Assembly: GCA_963816555.1 (NCBI GenBank)
Contig: CAWFLD010000004.1
Span: 248,001-312,000 of the forward strand
DNA: 64,000 nt
Reading direction: 5' to 3'
Source of the DNA: Lutibaculum sp963816555
Lineage (GTDB): Bacteria; Pseudomonadota; Alphaproteobacteria; Rhizobiales; Tepidamorphaceae
The notes under the pieces were generated by a model, which had not been told where the DNA came from, searched no databases, and was given only the letters and a program-made list of their open reading frames with translations. Shown in pieces: positions 24,276 to 33,662 of the stretch (position 1 is its first letter; each line of letters starts with the position of its first letter). The position numbers and the translations under genes were made by a program.

Positions 24276-25760
24276 TTGCACCGCCTTCTCAGCCTCGTCC
24301 GATGGATAGGCGGCCATGGCAGCCGCGCCGTCGCCATCAGCCTGTTCGTCGGGATGGCGCTGCCGCCCCTCTCGGCCTTCGCCAAGCCGGTCCTGCCGGA
24401 GGCGGTGTTCCTGCTCCTCACCCTGACCTTCCTGCGGCTGGGCTTCCGGTCGCTCAAGCCCTGGCTGCGCAGCCCGCGCATCGTCATCCTCGCGGCGCTG
24501 TGGATCCTCATCGCCTGGCCGCTGGCGATCGGCGTGCTGATCCGCCTGACCGGCCTGGCCGAGGCGGCACCGGGCGTGGCGCTGGCGCTGGCGGTGACGA
24601 CCCTGGCGCCGCCGGTGATGTCGGCGCCCTCCTTCGCCATCCTGATCGGCCTCGACGCCTCGCTGTCGCTGGCCCTGCTGCTGGCCTCGCTGGCCGCGGC
24701 GCCGATCATCGCGCCGCTGATGGCCGGCCTGACCATGGGCGAGGCGCTGCCGCTGACGACGCTCGACCTGGCGATCCGGCTGGCGGTGATTCTCGGCGGC
24801 TCCTGGCTGCTCGCCGGGCTGGTGCGCCGGACGATCGGGGAGGAGCGGATCGCCGCCGCCGCGCAGACGATCGACGGGCTGACCGTGCTCGTGCTGTTCG
24901 TCTTCGCCGTCGCGATCATGGACGGCGTCGCGGCGCGCCTCGTCGCGGAGCCGTGGCTGGTGCTCGGGCTCACGGCGCTGACGATCGTCCTCGCGGCGAT
25001 CATGATGGTTGCGACGTGGCTCGTCTTCCTGCCGGCCGGGCGCGACAGGGCGCTGGCGCTCGCGCTCGCCGCCGGCAACCGCAACATGGGCCTCATGGCC
25101 GCGGCGATGGCCGGCGCCCTGCCAGACCTCGCCTGGGTGTTCTTTGCCGTCGGCCAGCTTCCGATATACATGACCCCGCTGCTCGCCCAGCGGCTGGCGC
25201 GTGCGGCGGGCCGGAAGCCCGCCCGAGACGCGCGTTCCACCGACAAGATGACGGGCCGGCCCCTGCGACACCCAACCGACGATCGAGACCGCCGCGGCCG
25301 CCCTCGCCTCTCGCTGCCGGGCTTCCTCGTCGTCGCGGCGCTGGCGCTTTCGGCGACGGTGGCGGTCTGCCTGCACCGGTACGGCTTTCCGCCGAGCCTG
25401 CGCTCGCTGGAGGCGGCGGCGATGCTCGCCGGGCCGCCCGTCGCGGGGGTCTGGTTCGCCGCCGCGGTGCAGGCGTGGCTGCAGCCGCGGGCGGGCGCGC
25501 CGGCCCGCTTCTGCGCGATCCTGCTGTCGGTGGTGGTCATCGCCCTGCCGCTCGGCGGCTTCGTCTTCACGGTGCAGCACGTCGCGACCTACCCGCAGCC
25601 CTTCCCCTTCACCGTGTCGAAGGACGGGCTCTACGTGCTTGGCTGGTCGACTGCGACGGCGCTATATCTCTACCTGTCGGCCCTTCCCCTCTACCTGCCG
25701 TGGACGCCGCTGGCCCTGGTGGCGCTGGCGGCGCTGTGGGCCGCCTCCGGCCGGCGTTGA
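24276..25760 (+). CDS. BASS-like transporter fused to an extra membrane domain
   Basis: A 494-residue membrane protein. Residues about 1-300 resemble the bile acid:sodium symporter fold, with repeated hydrophobic helices, a TTLAPPVMSAPSFAIL motif and AGNRNMGLMAAAMAG. Then a basic hydrophilic linker (about 305-345, many Arg/Asp) leads to a second hydrophobic block of about 150 residues with four or more predicted helices. The only well-placed start is a TTG at 24276; no strong ribosome binding site supports it. The second block could be a separate gene from an internal ATG near 25246. Substrate unknown. Confidence 0.65.
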   Translation: MHRLLSLVRWIGGHGSRAVAISLFVGMALPPLSAFAKPVLPEAVFLLLTLTFLRLGFRSLKPWLRSPRIVILAALWILIAWPLAIGVLIRLTGLAEAAPGVALALAVTTLAPPVMSAPSFAILIGLDASLSLALLLASLAAAPIIAPLMAGLTMGEALPLTTLDLAIRLAVILGGSWLLAGLVRRTIGEERIAAAAQTIDGLTVLVLFVFAVAIMDGVAARLVAEPWLVLGLTALTIVLAAIMMVATWLVFLPAGRDRALALALAAGNRNMGLMAAAMAGALPDLAWVFFAVGQLPIYMTPLLAQRLARAAGRKPARDARSTDKMTGRPLRHPTDDRDRRGRPRLSLPGFLVVAALALSATVAVCLHRYGFPPSLRSLEAAAMLAGPPVAGVWFAAAVQAWLQPRAGAPARFCAILLSVVVIALPLGGFVFTVQHVATYPQPFPFTVSKDGLYVLGWSTATALYLYLSALPLYLPWTPLALVALAALWAASGRR

Positions 25761-25816
25761 GGGGCTCCGTCGGCTCTGCTACCTAGCTCCCTCGATCCCA
25801 CCCCGGAGAGCACGAC

Positions 25817-27139
25817 ATGATCCCCCGCTACACCCGCCCGCAGATGGCCGAGATCTGGGCGCCCGAGACCCGTTTCCGCATCTGGTTCGAGATCGAGGCG
25901 GCGGCGACGGAGGCGATGGCCGAGCTCGGCTACGTGCCGCAGGAGGTGGCCAAGGTCGTGCGCGAGAAGGGCGACGCGGCGGTGTTCGACATCGACCGCA
26001 TCGACGAGATCGAGCGCGAGGTGAAGCACGACGTCATCGCCTTCCTGACCCATCTCGCCGAGCAGGTGGGGCCCGAGGCGCGCTACGTGCACCAGGGCAT
26101 GACGTCGTCGGACGTGCTCGACACCTGCCTCGCGATGCAGCTCGGCCGCGCCGCGGACCTCCTGATCGCCGATCTCGACGCCCTGCTCGCGGCGCTGAAG
26201 AAGCGCGCCTTCGAGCACAAGCTGACGCCGACGATCGGCCGCAGCCACGGCATCCATGCCGAGCCGACGACCTTCGGCCTCAAGCTCGCCTTCGCCCACG
26301 CCGAGTTCGCGCGCGCCCGCAAGCGGCTCGTCGACGCGCGCGAGGAGATCGCCACCTGCGCGATCTCCGGCGCCGTCGGCACCTTCGCCAACATCGACCC
26401 GCGCATCGAGGAGATCGTCGCGGAGAAGCTCGGCCTGAAGGTCGAGCCGATCTCGACGCAGATCATCCCGCGCGACCGGCACGCGATGTTCTTCGCCACG
26501 CTCGGCGTCGTCGCCTCGTCGGTCGAGCGCCTGGCGACGGAGGTGCGCCACCTGCAGCGCACCGAGGTGCTGGAGGCGGAGGAGTTCTTCTCGGAGGGCC
26601 AGAAGGGCTCCTCGGCGATGCCGCACAAGCGCAATCCGGTGCTGAGCGAGAACCTGACGGGCCTGTCGCGCATGGTGCGCGCCTACGTGACGCCGGCGCT
26701 CGAGAACGTGGCGCTCTGGCACGAGCGCGACATCTCGCACTCCTCCGTCGAGCGGATGATCGGGCCGGACGCGACGGTGACGCTCGACTTCGCCCTCGCC
26801 CGGCTGACCGGCATGATGGACAGGCTCGTCGTCCACCCCGACCGGATGCAGGCCAATCTCGACCGGCTGAAGGGGCTGCCGAACTCGCAGCGCGTGCTGC
26901 TCGGCCTGACGCAGGCGGGCATGAGCCGCGAGGACGCCTACCGGAAGGTCCAGCGCAACGCGATGCGCGTGTGGAACGGCGAGGGCGACTTCCTCGACCT
27001 CCTGAAGGCGGATCCCGAGGTGACGTCGCTGATCTCGGAGCAGGACCTGGCCGCCCTGTTCGACCTCGACTACCACCTCAAGCACGTCGACACGATCTTC
27101 GCCCGCGTCTTCCCGGAAGGCGAAGCACCCGCAGCATGA
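25817..27139 (+). CDS. purB: Adenylosuccinate lyase
   Basis: PurB acts twice in purine synthesis, on SAICAR and adenylosuccinate. The 440-residue protein begins MIPRYTRPQMAEIWAPETRF, has HQGMTSSDVLDT near residue 93, TIGRSHGIHAEPTTFGLK near 140 and the superfamily signature GSSAMPHKRNPVLSEN near 265. It is of the short bacterial type. Its stop overlaps the next gene's ATG by four bases. It lies about 7 kb from the purC-purL genes. Confidence 0.96.
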   Translation: MIPRYTRPQMAEIWAPETRFRIWFEIEAAATEAMAELGYVPQEVAKVVREKGDAAVFDIDRIDEIEREVKHDVIAFLTHLAEQVGPEARYVHQGMTSSDVLDTCLAMQLGRAADLLIADLDALLAALKKRAFEHKLTPTIGRSHGIHAEPTTFGLKLAFAHAEFARARKRLVDAREEIATCAISGAVGTFANIDPRIEEIVAEKLGLKVEPISTQIIPRDRHAMFFATLGVVASSVERLATEVRHLQRTEVLEAEEFFSEGQKGSSAMPHKRNPVLSENLTGLSRMVRAYVTPALENVALWHERDISHSSVERMIGPDATVTLDFALARLTGMMDRLVVHPDRMQANLDRLKGLPNSQRVLLGLTQAGMSREDAYRKVQRNAMRVWNGEGDFLDLLKADPEVTSLISEQDLAALFDLDYHLKHVDTIFARVFPEGEAPAA

Positions 27140-27696
27140 AGATCGCCGACACGGACATCCTGATGGTGCCGGGCTACGCCGGCTCGGGGCCCGAGCACTG
27201 GCAGACCCGGTGGGAGGAGAAGATCCGCACCGCGCGCCGGGTCGAGCAGGACGACTGGGAGCACCCGACCGTCGAGGGCTGGACCGGCCGCATCGCCGAG
27301 GCGATCGCGCGCGCGCGGCGGCCCGTCGTCGTCATCGCCCACTCGGCCGGCGTCGCCGCCCTCGCCCACGCCGCGCGGCGCCATCCGATGCGCGGCGTGA
27401 AGGGCGCCTTCCTCGTCGCGCTGCCGGACTTCGAGCTGTCGGAGGGCGTGCCGGAGGCCTGCCGGGTCTTCGCGCCGCTGCCGACCGATCCCCTGCCCTT
27501 CCCCTCGATGATGATCGCCAGCGAGGACGATCCCTATTGCGATCCCTCCCGAGCGGAGGACTTCGCGGCCGCCTGGGGCTCGGACTTCTACAGCGCCGGC
27601 GTCGCCGGCCACTTCAACACCGACAGCGGCCACGGGCCGTGGCCGGAGGGGCTGATGATGTTCGCGAGGTTCATGACGCGCCTGCCGGCGAAGTAA
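27136..27696 (+). CDS. RBBP9/YdeN family alpha/beta hydrolase
   Basis: A 186-residue serine hydrolase of the RBBP9/YdeN group. It has PGYAGSGPEHWQTRWE near the start, the nucleophile elbow in IAHSAGVAALAHAA (Ser near residue 75), the acid in SEDDPYCDP and the family end motif GHFNTDSGHGPWPEG with the catalytic histidine. Substrate unknown. Translationally coupled to purB by an ATGA overlap, though a shared function is not obvious. Confidence 0.88.
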   Translation: MKIADTDILMVPGYAGSGPEHWQTRWEEKIRTARRVEQDDWEHPTVEGWTGRIAEAIARARRPVVVIAHSAGVAALAHAARRHPMRGVKGAFLVALPDFELSEGVPEACRVFAPLPTDPLPFPSMMIASEDDPYCDPSRAEDFAAAWGSDFYSAGVAGHFNTDSGHGPWPEGLMMFARFMTRLPAK

Positions 27697-27723
27697 GGCC
27701 CGGGCGCCCGCCCGGCTGGCGCG

Positions 27724-29682
27724 TCAGCCGTCGCCGCGCCTGAGCGCCGCTGCGCCGGCCCGGATCCCGTCGGCGCGGGTCCCGCCGGCCCCGTTCTCGC
27801 CGGCCCGCGCGAGGCACGGCACGAAGGCCTCGGGCGCCGAGACGAGCAGCGCGAGCTCGGCCGCGCTTTCGGGATCGCCGAGGAGGGCCGGCGCGCCTTC
27901 CCCGAGGCGACGCGCCAGCGTGGCCAGGATCTCGCGGTCGAGGCCGTCGTCGTAGGCCTGCTGCATGACGTTCAGGCCCTCCGCGCCGAAGAAGCGGTGC
28001 GCGACCGTCAGCGTCGTCTTGCGCGTCTTCACGTACTCGGCGAGCGCGGCATCGAGGGCCTCGCCGCGGGCGTTCCTGACACCGCGCACCGACTTCGCCC
28101 GCATGCCGAGATATTTCTCGATCTCGATCGTCGACGAGCCGCCCTTCACCTTGCCGAGGCTGTAGGCCTGGACGCGCTGGTAGTCCGGGCTCTCCAGCTC
28201 GCGCAAGCCCCGGTCGCCGACCCTGTAGGGCTCCGTCTCGAAGCAGCGCGCCATCGTCTCGCCGGGCGTCGCCGACGCCGCGGCGCTCGACACCGCCCCG
28301 ACGGGCGCGCGATGAGGCGACAGCCCGTTCATGCTCCCGACCGACGGCCCGGACACCACCGGCGCCAGCGCGGTCCGCACGGCGTCCGGCCGCAGCCCGA
28401 AGAGCGCCCGCTCGGCGGACCTGAAGCCCACGAGCTGGACCGCGACCAGCACCGCCATCGCGATGAGCAGGAGGCGGCCGAGACGCGGCGTGAGGCCGAA
28501 GGCGTTGACGCCGGTGCCCTGGTTGACGCGGTCGACGAGCAGGCTGCGGACCGCCGCCACCTGTTCGCCGGCCGCCGACCGGCGGCCGAAGCTGCCGCGC
28601 GACGACATGGCCTGCCCCGCCGGCCTCGTGTCCCGCCGGGGACCGCCGACGAGGGCCATGTCGCCGGCCAGCCGCACGAGGATGTCGATCCGCTCGGCGA
28701 CCGTGGGATGGGTGGCGAAGGGTCCCGCCACCGCGCCGTCGATCATCATGGCATCGACCGCCGGATCCACGTCCTCGACCGCGCTGTGGCCCTCGATGCG
28801 GCGCAGGGCGGAGATCAGGGCGGCCGGGTTGTGCGTCATGCGGACGGCTTCCGCGTCGGCGATGAACTCGCGCGACGAGGACACGAGGAGGCGCGACACG
28901 CGGGCGAGCGTCATGGCCAGGCTCGTGACGAAGCCGGCGAACAGGAACATCAGGAGGAAGGGCGGCATGAAGACGATGAGGGCGATCTGCCGCCAGCCCT
29001 CGATGCGCAGCATGTTGTGGCGCTGCAGGAAGAGGAGGTTGTCGAGCAGCACGTTGGCGACCGCCATGAGGCGGATGTCGCCGTTGCGGATGTGGGTCAC
29101 CTCGTGCGCCGCGACCGCCTCGAGCTCCTCGTCGTCGAGGGAATCCACGAGGCCGCGCGTCACCACGACCCAGGCGGAGTGGCGGTCGAGGCCGCAGGCG
29201 AAGGCGTTGCGCGCCGGGGTCTCGATGATCCCGATCGCCGGCAGCGGCAGGCCGGCGGCGATCGCCTGCTGCTCCACGATGTTCACGAGGCGCGGCTCGT
29301 CGCGCCGCGCGACCGGCTGGAAGGACACGGCGCGGCGGACGCCGGCGGTGTGGCGCAGGAACTGGACGAGGAAGAGGCCGACGCCGAAGGCCAGGACGAA
29401 CGGCTCGTAGCGCCTCAGATAGCCCTCGAGGTCGTAGATCGGCGTGTGCTGGAGATCGAGGAAGAGGAGCGGCAGGAACAGCGCCACGGCGGCGACGAGC
29501 TGGAACGCCAGCACGAAGCCCGCGAACATGACGAGCGAGCGCATGTCGTTGCGCTCGACGTGGCCGTAGAGGCCCTTGACGCCGACGATGGAGAGGGCCT
29601 TCGCCGCGCACCACCGGACCGGCGCGAGCAGCCACCGCGACGGCGCCAGAACGGCGGCTCGAAGGCTCGTGGCGCTCGGCAT
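27724..29682 (-). CDS. M48 family membrane metallopeptidase (HtpX-like)
   Basis: A 652-residue membrane protease. Two hydrophobic segments precede the catalytic domain (about 50-75 and 95-115). The zinc motif is AAHEVTHIRNGD (HExxH near residue 193), with the third ligand region in SREFIADAEAVRMT and then THPTVAERI. A C-terminal half of about 280 residues, variable and with one more hydrophobic segment, is longer than HtpX. The ATG at 29682 is preceded by GGGAGG. It follows lemA in the same direction by 52 bases, a recurring lemA-M48 pairing. Confidence 0.87.
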   Translation of the reverse strand: MPSATSLRAAVLAPSRWLLAPVRWCAAKALSIVGVKGLYGHVERNDMRSLVMFAGFVLAFQLVAAVALFLPLLFLDLQHTPIYDLEGYLRRYEPFVLAFGVGLFLVQFLRHTAGVRRAVSFQPVARRDEPRLVNIVEQQAIAAGLPLPAIGIIETPARNAFACGLDRHSAWVVVTRGLVDSLDDEELEAVAAHEVTHIRNGDIRLMAVANVLLDNLLFLQRHNMLRIEGWRQIALIVFMPPFLLMFLFAGFVTSLAMTLARVSRLLVSSSREFIADAEAVRMTHNPAALISALRRIEGHSAVEDVDPAVDAMMIDGAVAGPFATHPTVAERIDILVRLAGDMALVGGPRRDTRPAGQAMSSRGSFGRRSAAGEQVAAVRSLLVDRVNQGTGVNAFGLTPRLGRLLLIAMAVLVAVQLVGFRSAERALFGLRPDAVRTALAPVVSGPSVGSMNGLSPHRAPVGAVSSAAASATPGETMARCFETEPYRVGDRGLRELESPDYQRVQAYSLGKVKGGSSTIEIEKYLGMRAKSVRGVRNARGEALDAALAEYVKTRKTTLTVAHRFFGAEGLNVMQQAYDDGLDREILATLARRLGEGAPALLGDPESAAELALLVSAPEAFVPCLARAGENGAGGTRADGIRAGAAALRRGDG

Positions 29683-29734
29683 CACTCCCTCCCCGCCTGC
29701 CTGCTGCCCGCCTGCCCCGCGGCGCCCCCGGGTG

Positions 29735-30301
29735 TCAGAACCTGAAGGCCGCCGGCTCGTCGATCAGCACGCGCTCGGAGCCGAGGTCGAAGGCCTTGCG
29801 GCGGCCGAGCCGCATGGCCGCGCCGACGAGATTTCCCGGGAACTGGCGCAGCGTCGCGTTGAACTCGTCGACCGCCAGGTTGTAGAAGCGCCGCGCCGCC
29901 GTGATGCGGCTCTCCGCGTCCGTCAGCTCCATGCGCAGCTCGCGGAAATGGCTCGACGCCTGGATCTCCGGGTACTTCTCGACCACGCTCATCAGCGAGT
30001 GGATGCACTGGCCGACCTGGGTCTCCGCCTCGAGCCGCACCTCAGGGTCGGTCGCGCGAAGCGCGTTGGCGCGGGCCTGCGCGACCTCGGTCAGGATGCC
30101 GCGCTCGTGGCCGGCAAAGCCCCGCACCGTCTCGACGAGCCCGGGAATCAGGTTGTGGCGGTGCTTGAGCTGCACGTCGACATCGGCGAACGCGGTATTG
30201 CAGCGCTCGTCCAGCGCCATGAGCCGGTTGTGGGTCGACCACGCCAGGAGGGCGACAATGCCGGCGCCGATGCCGCCGAAGACAAGCCAGGTCATGTCCA
30301 C
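29735..30301 (-). CDS. lemA: LemA family protein
   Basis: A 188-residue LemA protein: one N-terminal membrane helix (about residues 4-20, WLVFGGIGAGIVALLAW), then a coiled four-helix domain with VDVQLKHRHNLIPGLVETVR, EKYPEIQASSHFRELRMEL and ARRFYNLAVDEFNATLRQFP. The start is GTG at 30301 or the ATG two codons later; GGGGAG lies upstream. LemA commonly sits next to M48 proteases as here; its exact role is unsettled. Confidence 0.92.
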   Translation of the reverse strand: MDMTWLVFGGIGAGIVALLAWSTHNRLMALDERCNTAFADVDVQLKHRHNLIPGLVETVRGFAGHERGILTEVAQARANALRATDPEVRLEAETQVGQCIHSLMSVVEKYPEIQASSHFRELRMELTDAESRITAARRFYNLAVDEFNATLRQFPGNLVGAAMRLGRRKAFDLGSERVLIDEPAAFRF

Positions 30302-30521
30302 GCGAATGCTCCCCGTGCATCATGGTGTCTCGCAACGATACCGCCTGCTGCCTTAATGGCATCTGAAAGACCTGTTTAGATTGGTATATGTCAGCCTATC
30401 CGCCTGTATCCCCGAAATATATTCCGGGATTTCACCATATGTTAATCGGACGGCGGGTCGAATTAAGTGCGAGCGCGGGTTTCCCGGGCGATCCTGCCCC
30501 TGCGCGATCCGGGAGGGATAC

Positions 30522-31194
30522 ATGGCGGAATTGATCGTCCTGCGCGTCAGGCGCGTGATCGCGGCAAGCGTCGAGGATGCTGTGGACGCGATGGAGCGGG
30601 CCGGCGGCACGAAGGTGATGCGCGAGGCGATCCGCGAGGTCGAGCGCGCGACCGAGGACGTGCGCGACGAGCACGAGGCGGTCGCCACCAGGCGGCTGCA
30701 GGCGCAGCGCCAGCAGCGGATGATCGGCGAGCGGCTCGCCACGCTGCAGGAGAAGGCGCGCTTCGCCGTCGGCCAGGGCCGCGAGGACCTGGCGGAAGCG
30801 GCGATCGCGAGCCAGATCGACCTCGAGGCGCAGGCGCAGCGGCTGAACGGCGTGCTCGACGAGACGCAGGCGGAGCTTGCCCGGCTCGACGAATGCCTGG
30901 CCGCCCTTGCGGCCCGCAGGACCCAGATGGAGGAGGAGCTCGAGGCGCTCGAGGCGGCCCGGCGCGAGGCGGCGATGGCCGGCGGCGACGGGCAGCCGAA
31001 GACGACGCGCGGCACCGAGCGCAAGGTCGAGCGCGCCGAGGAGGCCTTCGACCGCGCCATGGCGGGCGCGGGCGGCGTGGGCATGGCGCCGCTCGGGCGC
31101 GGAGGCGGCGCGCGTGGCGGAGATCGACACGATGCAGCGGACGGCGCGGATCGCCGAGCGCATGGCCGCGCTGCGCGCGGAGGCGGCCGGCTGA
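30522..31194 (+). CDS. pspA: PspA/IM30 family protein, one-base frame slip
   Basis: A coiled-coil membrane-stress protein of about 223 residues. The N-terminus MAELIVLRVRRVIAASVEDAVDAMERA is an amphipathic helix typical of PspA; a long Glu/Arg/Ala coiled coil follows, about residues 35-160. The frame slips near 31089-31095 (GCGCCGCTCGGG has one base extra) and then reads SGAEAARVAEIDTMQRTARI to the stop at 31194. GGGAGGG precedes the ATG. The 220 bases upstream are relatively AT-rich and contain CTGAAA-N16-TATATG, a possible promoter. It is followed by a TM2-domain gene. Confidence 0.85.
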
Positions 31195-31285
31195 CGGAAG
31201 GGTCACGCTGCAGCAGAGGCCTCAGGGGATAGCGGGAGCGGCCGGGGCGCCGGCGGCGCGGCAGGCTCAGGGAGGAAGGTTCGCG

Positions 31286-31711
31286 ATGTTCGACCGGGAC
31301 GAGCCGAAGTCGACCCTTGTCGCCTATCTGCTGTGGGCGCTCCTCGGGACCGTCGGACTGCACAAGTTCTATCTCGGGCGCACGGGCATGGGCATTCTCT
31401 ACGCCTGCACGCTCGGCCTGTTCTTCGTGGGCACGCTGGTCGACATGTTCACGCTGCCCTCGCAGGTGCGGGCCGCGAATGCGCGGATCGCCGGGGGCGG
31501 CCATCCGCACGATATCGGCGGACGCATCGCCGACCTGCCGGACCCGGGACGGCTCGACATACGCTCGATCGACGAGATGATCGCCCGGTACAAGGCGATG
31601 AACGCGGCGGCGGCGGCACGGGCGGCCGCGGCACCGGCGCCGGCGCGCGCTGCGCCGCGGCGCCCGAGCGGCCCGCAGTTCGGACGGCGCACGAGCTTTC
31701 CGGCCGGCTGA
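31286..31711 (+). CDS. TM2 domain-containing membrane protein
   Basis: A 141-residue protein. Residues about 8-55 form a TM2 domain: two membrane helices around LLGTVGLHKFYLGRTGMGIL and VGTLVDMFTLPSQV. The rest is cytoplasmic and ends in an Ala/Pro/Arg-rich tail. The ATG has GGGAGGAAGG upstream. Position 91 bases after pspA in the same direction suggests an operon concerned with the membrane envelope; that link is inference. Confidence 0.85.
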   Translation: MFDRDEPKSTLVAYLLWALLGTVGLHKFYLGRTGMGILYACTLGLFFVGTLVDMFTLPSQVRAANARIAGGGHPHDIGGRIADLPDPGRLDIRSIDEMIARYKAMNAAAAARAAAAPAPARAAPRRPSGPQFGRRTSFPAG

Positions 31712-31745
31712 CCGGGCGCCGGGGCGCGACGGGCCCGGCCCGAAA

Positions 31746-32522
31746 TCAGCTGCCGCGCGCGGTCTTGGCGGCCTTGGCCGCCTCGATCCGCTCGGCCACC
31801 ATGTCCTGCAGCCGCCAGAGCTGGCGATCGTGGATGCCGAGCTCCTCGAGATGCGCCACCGTGTAGTGGAGATATTCCGCCATCGAGCCGCGCTCCCCGA
31901 CCGCGACCGCAAGGACGTCGGCCACCTCCTCCAGGCTCAGCCCGTCGACATAGAGCGGCGACTGCCGGTCCATCACGAAGCAGATGGCGCGGATGGGGCC
32001 GTCGGCGGTGCGCAGGCGGATCCAGCGCGGCGGAAAGGCGTGCGGCCTGAGCCGCCCCTCCCGGCGCATGAGCGCGAGGAGGTTCTCCCACAGCGCGTCC
32101 GGCGGCAGCCGGTACGCCACGCCCTCGCAGCTCCCCCCGCGGTCGAGCGCCAGCATGAGCGAGGGTCGGCCGACCGAGCCCCGGAAGCGGTGGTCCCATC
32201 CCAGGCAGAACTTGCGGTGCCAGCCATGGGCGATGCCGGTGCGCCGCTCCGCGAACGCGAACTCGGGCTTCCAGATCAGCGAGCCGTAGGCGAAGGCCCA
32301 GATCTCTTCCTGGTCGGCCGGCCTGGCCTCGAGCATCTCGCGCGCGAGCGCGACGTGATCCTCCTCCGTGGCCCAGCGGCGGCCCTCCGGGACCGGCGCG
32401 ATCTCGACGTCGCCGGCATCGCGGGTGACCCAGTGCGCGAGCTCTTCGGTGAGCCGCATGGCGCGGCGGTGATCGGTCTTCGGCAAGCTGTCCTCGGGAG
32501 AATCCGGCGGAAGGAGCCCCAT
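31746..32522 (-). CDS. chaC: ChaC-type gamma-glutamylcyclotransferase
   Basis: A 258-residue ChaC-like protein that would cleave glutathione to 5-oxoproline and Cys-Gly. IWAFAYGSLIWKPEFAFAE is the family start motif (GSL substrate loop), followed by GWHRKFCLGWDHRFRGSVGRPSLMLALDRGG and the catalytic-glutamate area SLEEVADVLAVAVGERGSMAEYL. The start at 32522 is uncertain, as neither it nor the in-frame ATG at 32459 has a good ribosome binding site. It is downstream of the aldolase gene by 38 bases. Confidence 0.88.
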   Translation of the reverse strand: MGLLPPDSPEDSLPKTDHRRAMRLTEELAHWVTRDAGDVEIAPVPEGRRWATEEDHVALAREMLEARPADQEEIWAFAYGSLIWKPEFAFAERRTGIAHGWHRKFCLGWDHRFRGSVGRPSLMLALDRGGSCEGVAYRLPPDALWENLLALMRREGRLRPHAFPPRWIRLRTADGPIRAICFVMDRQSPLYVDGLSLEEVADVLAVAVGERGSMAEYLHYTVAHLEELGIHDRQLWRLQDMVAERIEAAKAAKTARGS

Positions 32523-32560
32523 CGTGGCCGGCTGGCCCGGCGGGTCAAGCCGGCGCGGGT

Positions 32561-33331
32561 TCAGTCCTGCCCGTCGCGCAGCGCCGCGAGCGCCGCGGCG
32601 GAGGCCTTCGCGACCATGGCGAGGTCGCTGCCGTGCGCGATCAGCCGGTAGCCGATCTCGCGGTAGAAATGGCCGAGCTCGGCCGTGTTGGCGTAGATCG
32701 TCGGGATCCTGCCGGCCGCCAGCGTGTGGCGGACGATCTCGAGCACGGCCTCGGCCGTCGCCGGGTCGGACGGATCGGGCGCCCTGCCTCCGGTGAGCGC
32801 CACCGACAGGTCGTTCGGGCCGACGAGGATGCCGTCGATGCCGGGCGTCGCGAGGATGTCGTCCAGGTTGGCCAGCGCCTCGCGCGTCTCGATCATCGCG
32901 AGGGCGAGCACGCGGTCGTTGGCGCCGGCGATGTAGTCGTCGTTGCCGGCGCCCCAGAGCATCTTCACGCGGTCGGGGCCCCAGCTGCGGGCGCCAAGCG
33001 GCGGGTACTTCACGGCGGCGGCGAATCGCGCCGCGTCCTCGGCCGTGTTGACCATCGGGCAGATCACGCCCTCGGCGCCGAGGTCGAGCATGCGGCTGAC
33101 CTCGGGCCACGCGCCGTGCGGCACGCGCACCAGCGGCGCCGCGCCCGCGCCGATCACCGAGGTGACCGCGGCGGCGAGCTCCGGGTAGCCGAAGAAGCCG
33201 TGCTGCGCGTCGAGGCAGACGGCGCCGAAGCCGGCGCGCGCCATCGCCTCCGCGGTCAGCGGCGCGCCCAGCACCGACCAGCCGCAATAGACGGTGTCGC
33301 CGGCCCTCAGCCGCTCGGCCAGCGTCGCCAC
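32561..33331 (-). CDS. HpcH/HpaI family aldolase
   Basis: A 256-residue class II pyruvate-type aldolase. Landmarks are RAGDTVYCGWSVLGAPLTAE, VCLDAQHG (catalytic His region), VRVPHGAWPEVSRMLDLGAEGV, MIETREAL with a metal-ligand Glu, and ILVGPNDLSVALTGG. Family members split 4-hydroxy-2-oxo acids such as those in hydroxyphenylacetate degradation; the actual substrate is unknown. The start is a GTG at 33331, 7 bases after the stop of the zeta-subunit gene, so the two are likely cotranscribed. Confidence 0.88.
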   Translation of the reverse strand: MATLAERLRAGDTVYCGWSVLGAPLTAEAMARAGFGAVCLDAQHGFFGYPELAAAVTSVIGAGAAPLVRVPHGAWPEVSRMLDLGAEGVICPMVNTAEDAARFAAAVKYPPLGARSWGPDRVKMLWGAGNDDYIAGANDRVLALAMIETREALANLDDILATPGIDGILVGPNDLSVALTGGRAPDPSDPATAEAVLEIVRHTLAAGRIPTIYANTAELGHFYREIGYRLIAHGSDLAMVAKASAAALAALRDGQD

Positions 33332-33338
33332 GGCCGCC

Positions 33339-33662
33339 TCAGCCTTCCTTCTGGACCTGCTCGGCAGCCTGGACGAGAAGCTCTTCCATGGTGCGGCGGA
33401 TCTGGTGGTCGGACTGCTCGATGCCCTTGGCGTCGAAGTCGCCGCGCACCTTGCGGAAGACGTCCTCGTCACCCTTCTCGACGAAGTCGGAGAGCACGAC
33501 CTCCTTGGCGTACGCGTCGGCGTCGGGGCCCTCGAGCCCCATCTTCTCGGCCGCCCAGAGGCCGAGCAGCTTGTTGCGGCGCGCCATCGCCTTGAAGCGC
33601 AGCTCCTCGTCGTGGGCGAACTTGTTCTCGGCCGCCACCTTCCGCTTTTCGAACTCGTCCAT
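33339..33662 (-). CDS. ATP synthase inhibitor subunit zeta (DUF1476)
   Basis: A 107-residue all-helical protein of the DUF1476 family, shown in Paracoccus and relatives to be the zeta inhibitor of F1Fo ATP synthase. MDEFEKRKVAAENKFAHDEE at the start is the inhibitory region; KAMARRNKLLGLWAAEKMGL, SDFVEKGDEDVFRKV and DHQIRRTMEELLVQA are conserved. This family is restricted to Alphaproteobacteria and supports the taxonomic call. It is divergent to purC with 284 bases between. Confidence 0.92.
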   Translation of the reverse strand: MDEFEKRKVAAENKFAHDEELRFKAMARRNKLLGLWAAEKMGLEGPDADAYAKEVVLSDFVEKGDEDVFRKVRGDFDAKGIEQSDHQIRRTMEELLVQAAEQVQKEG

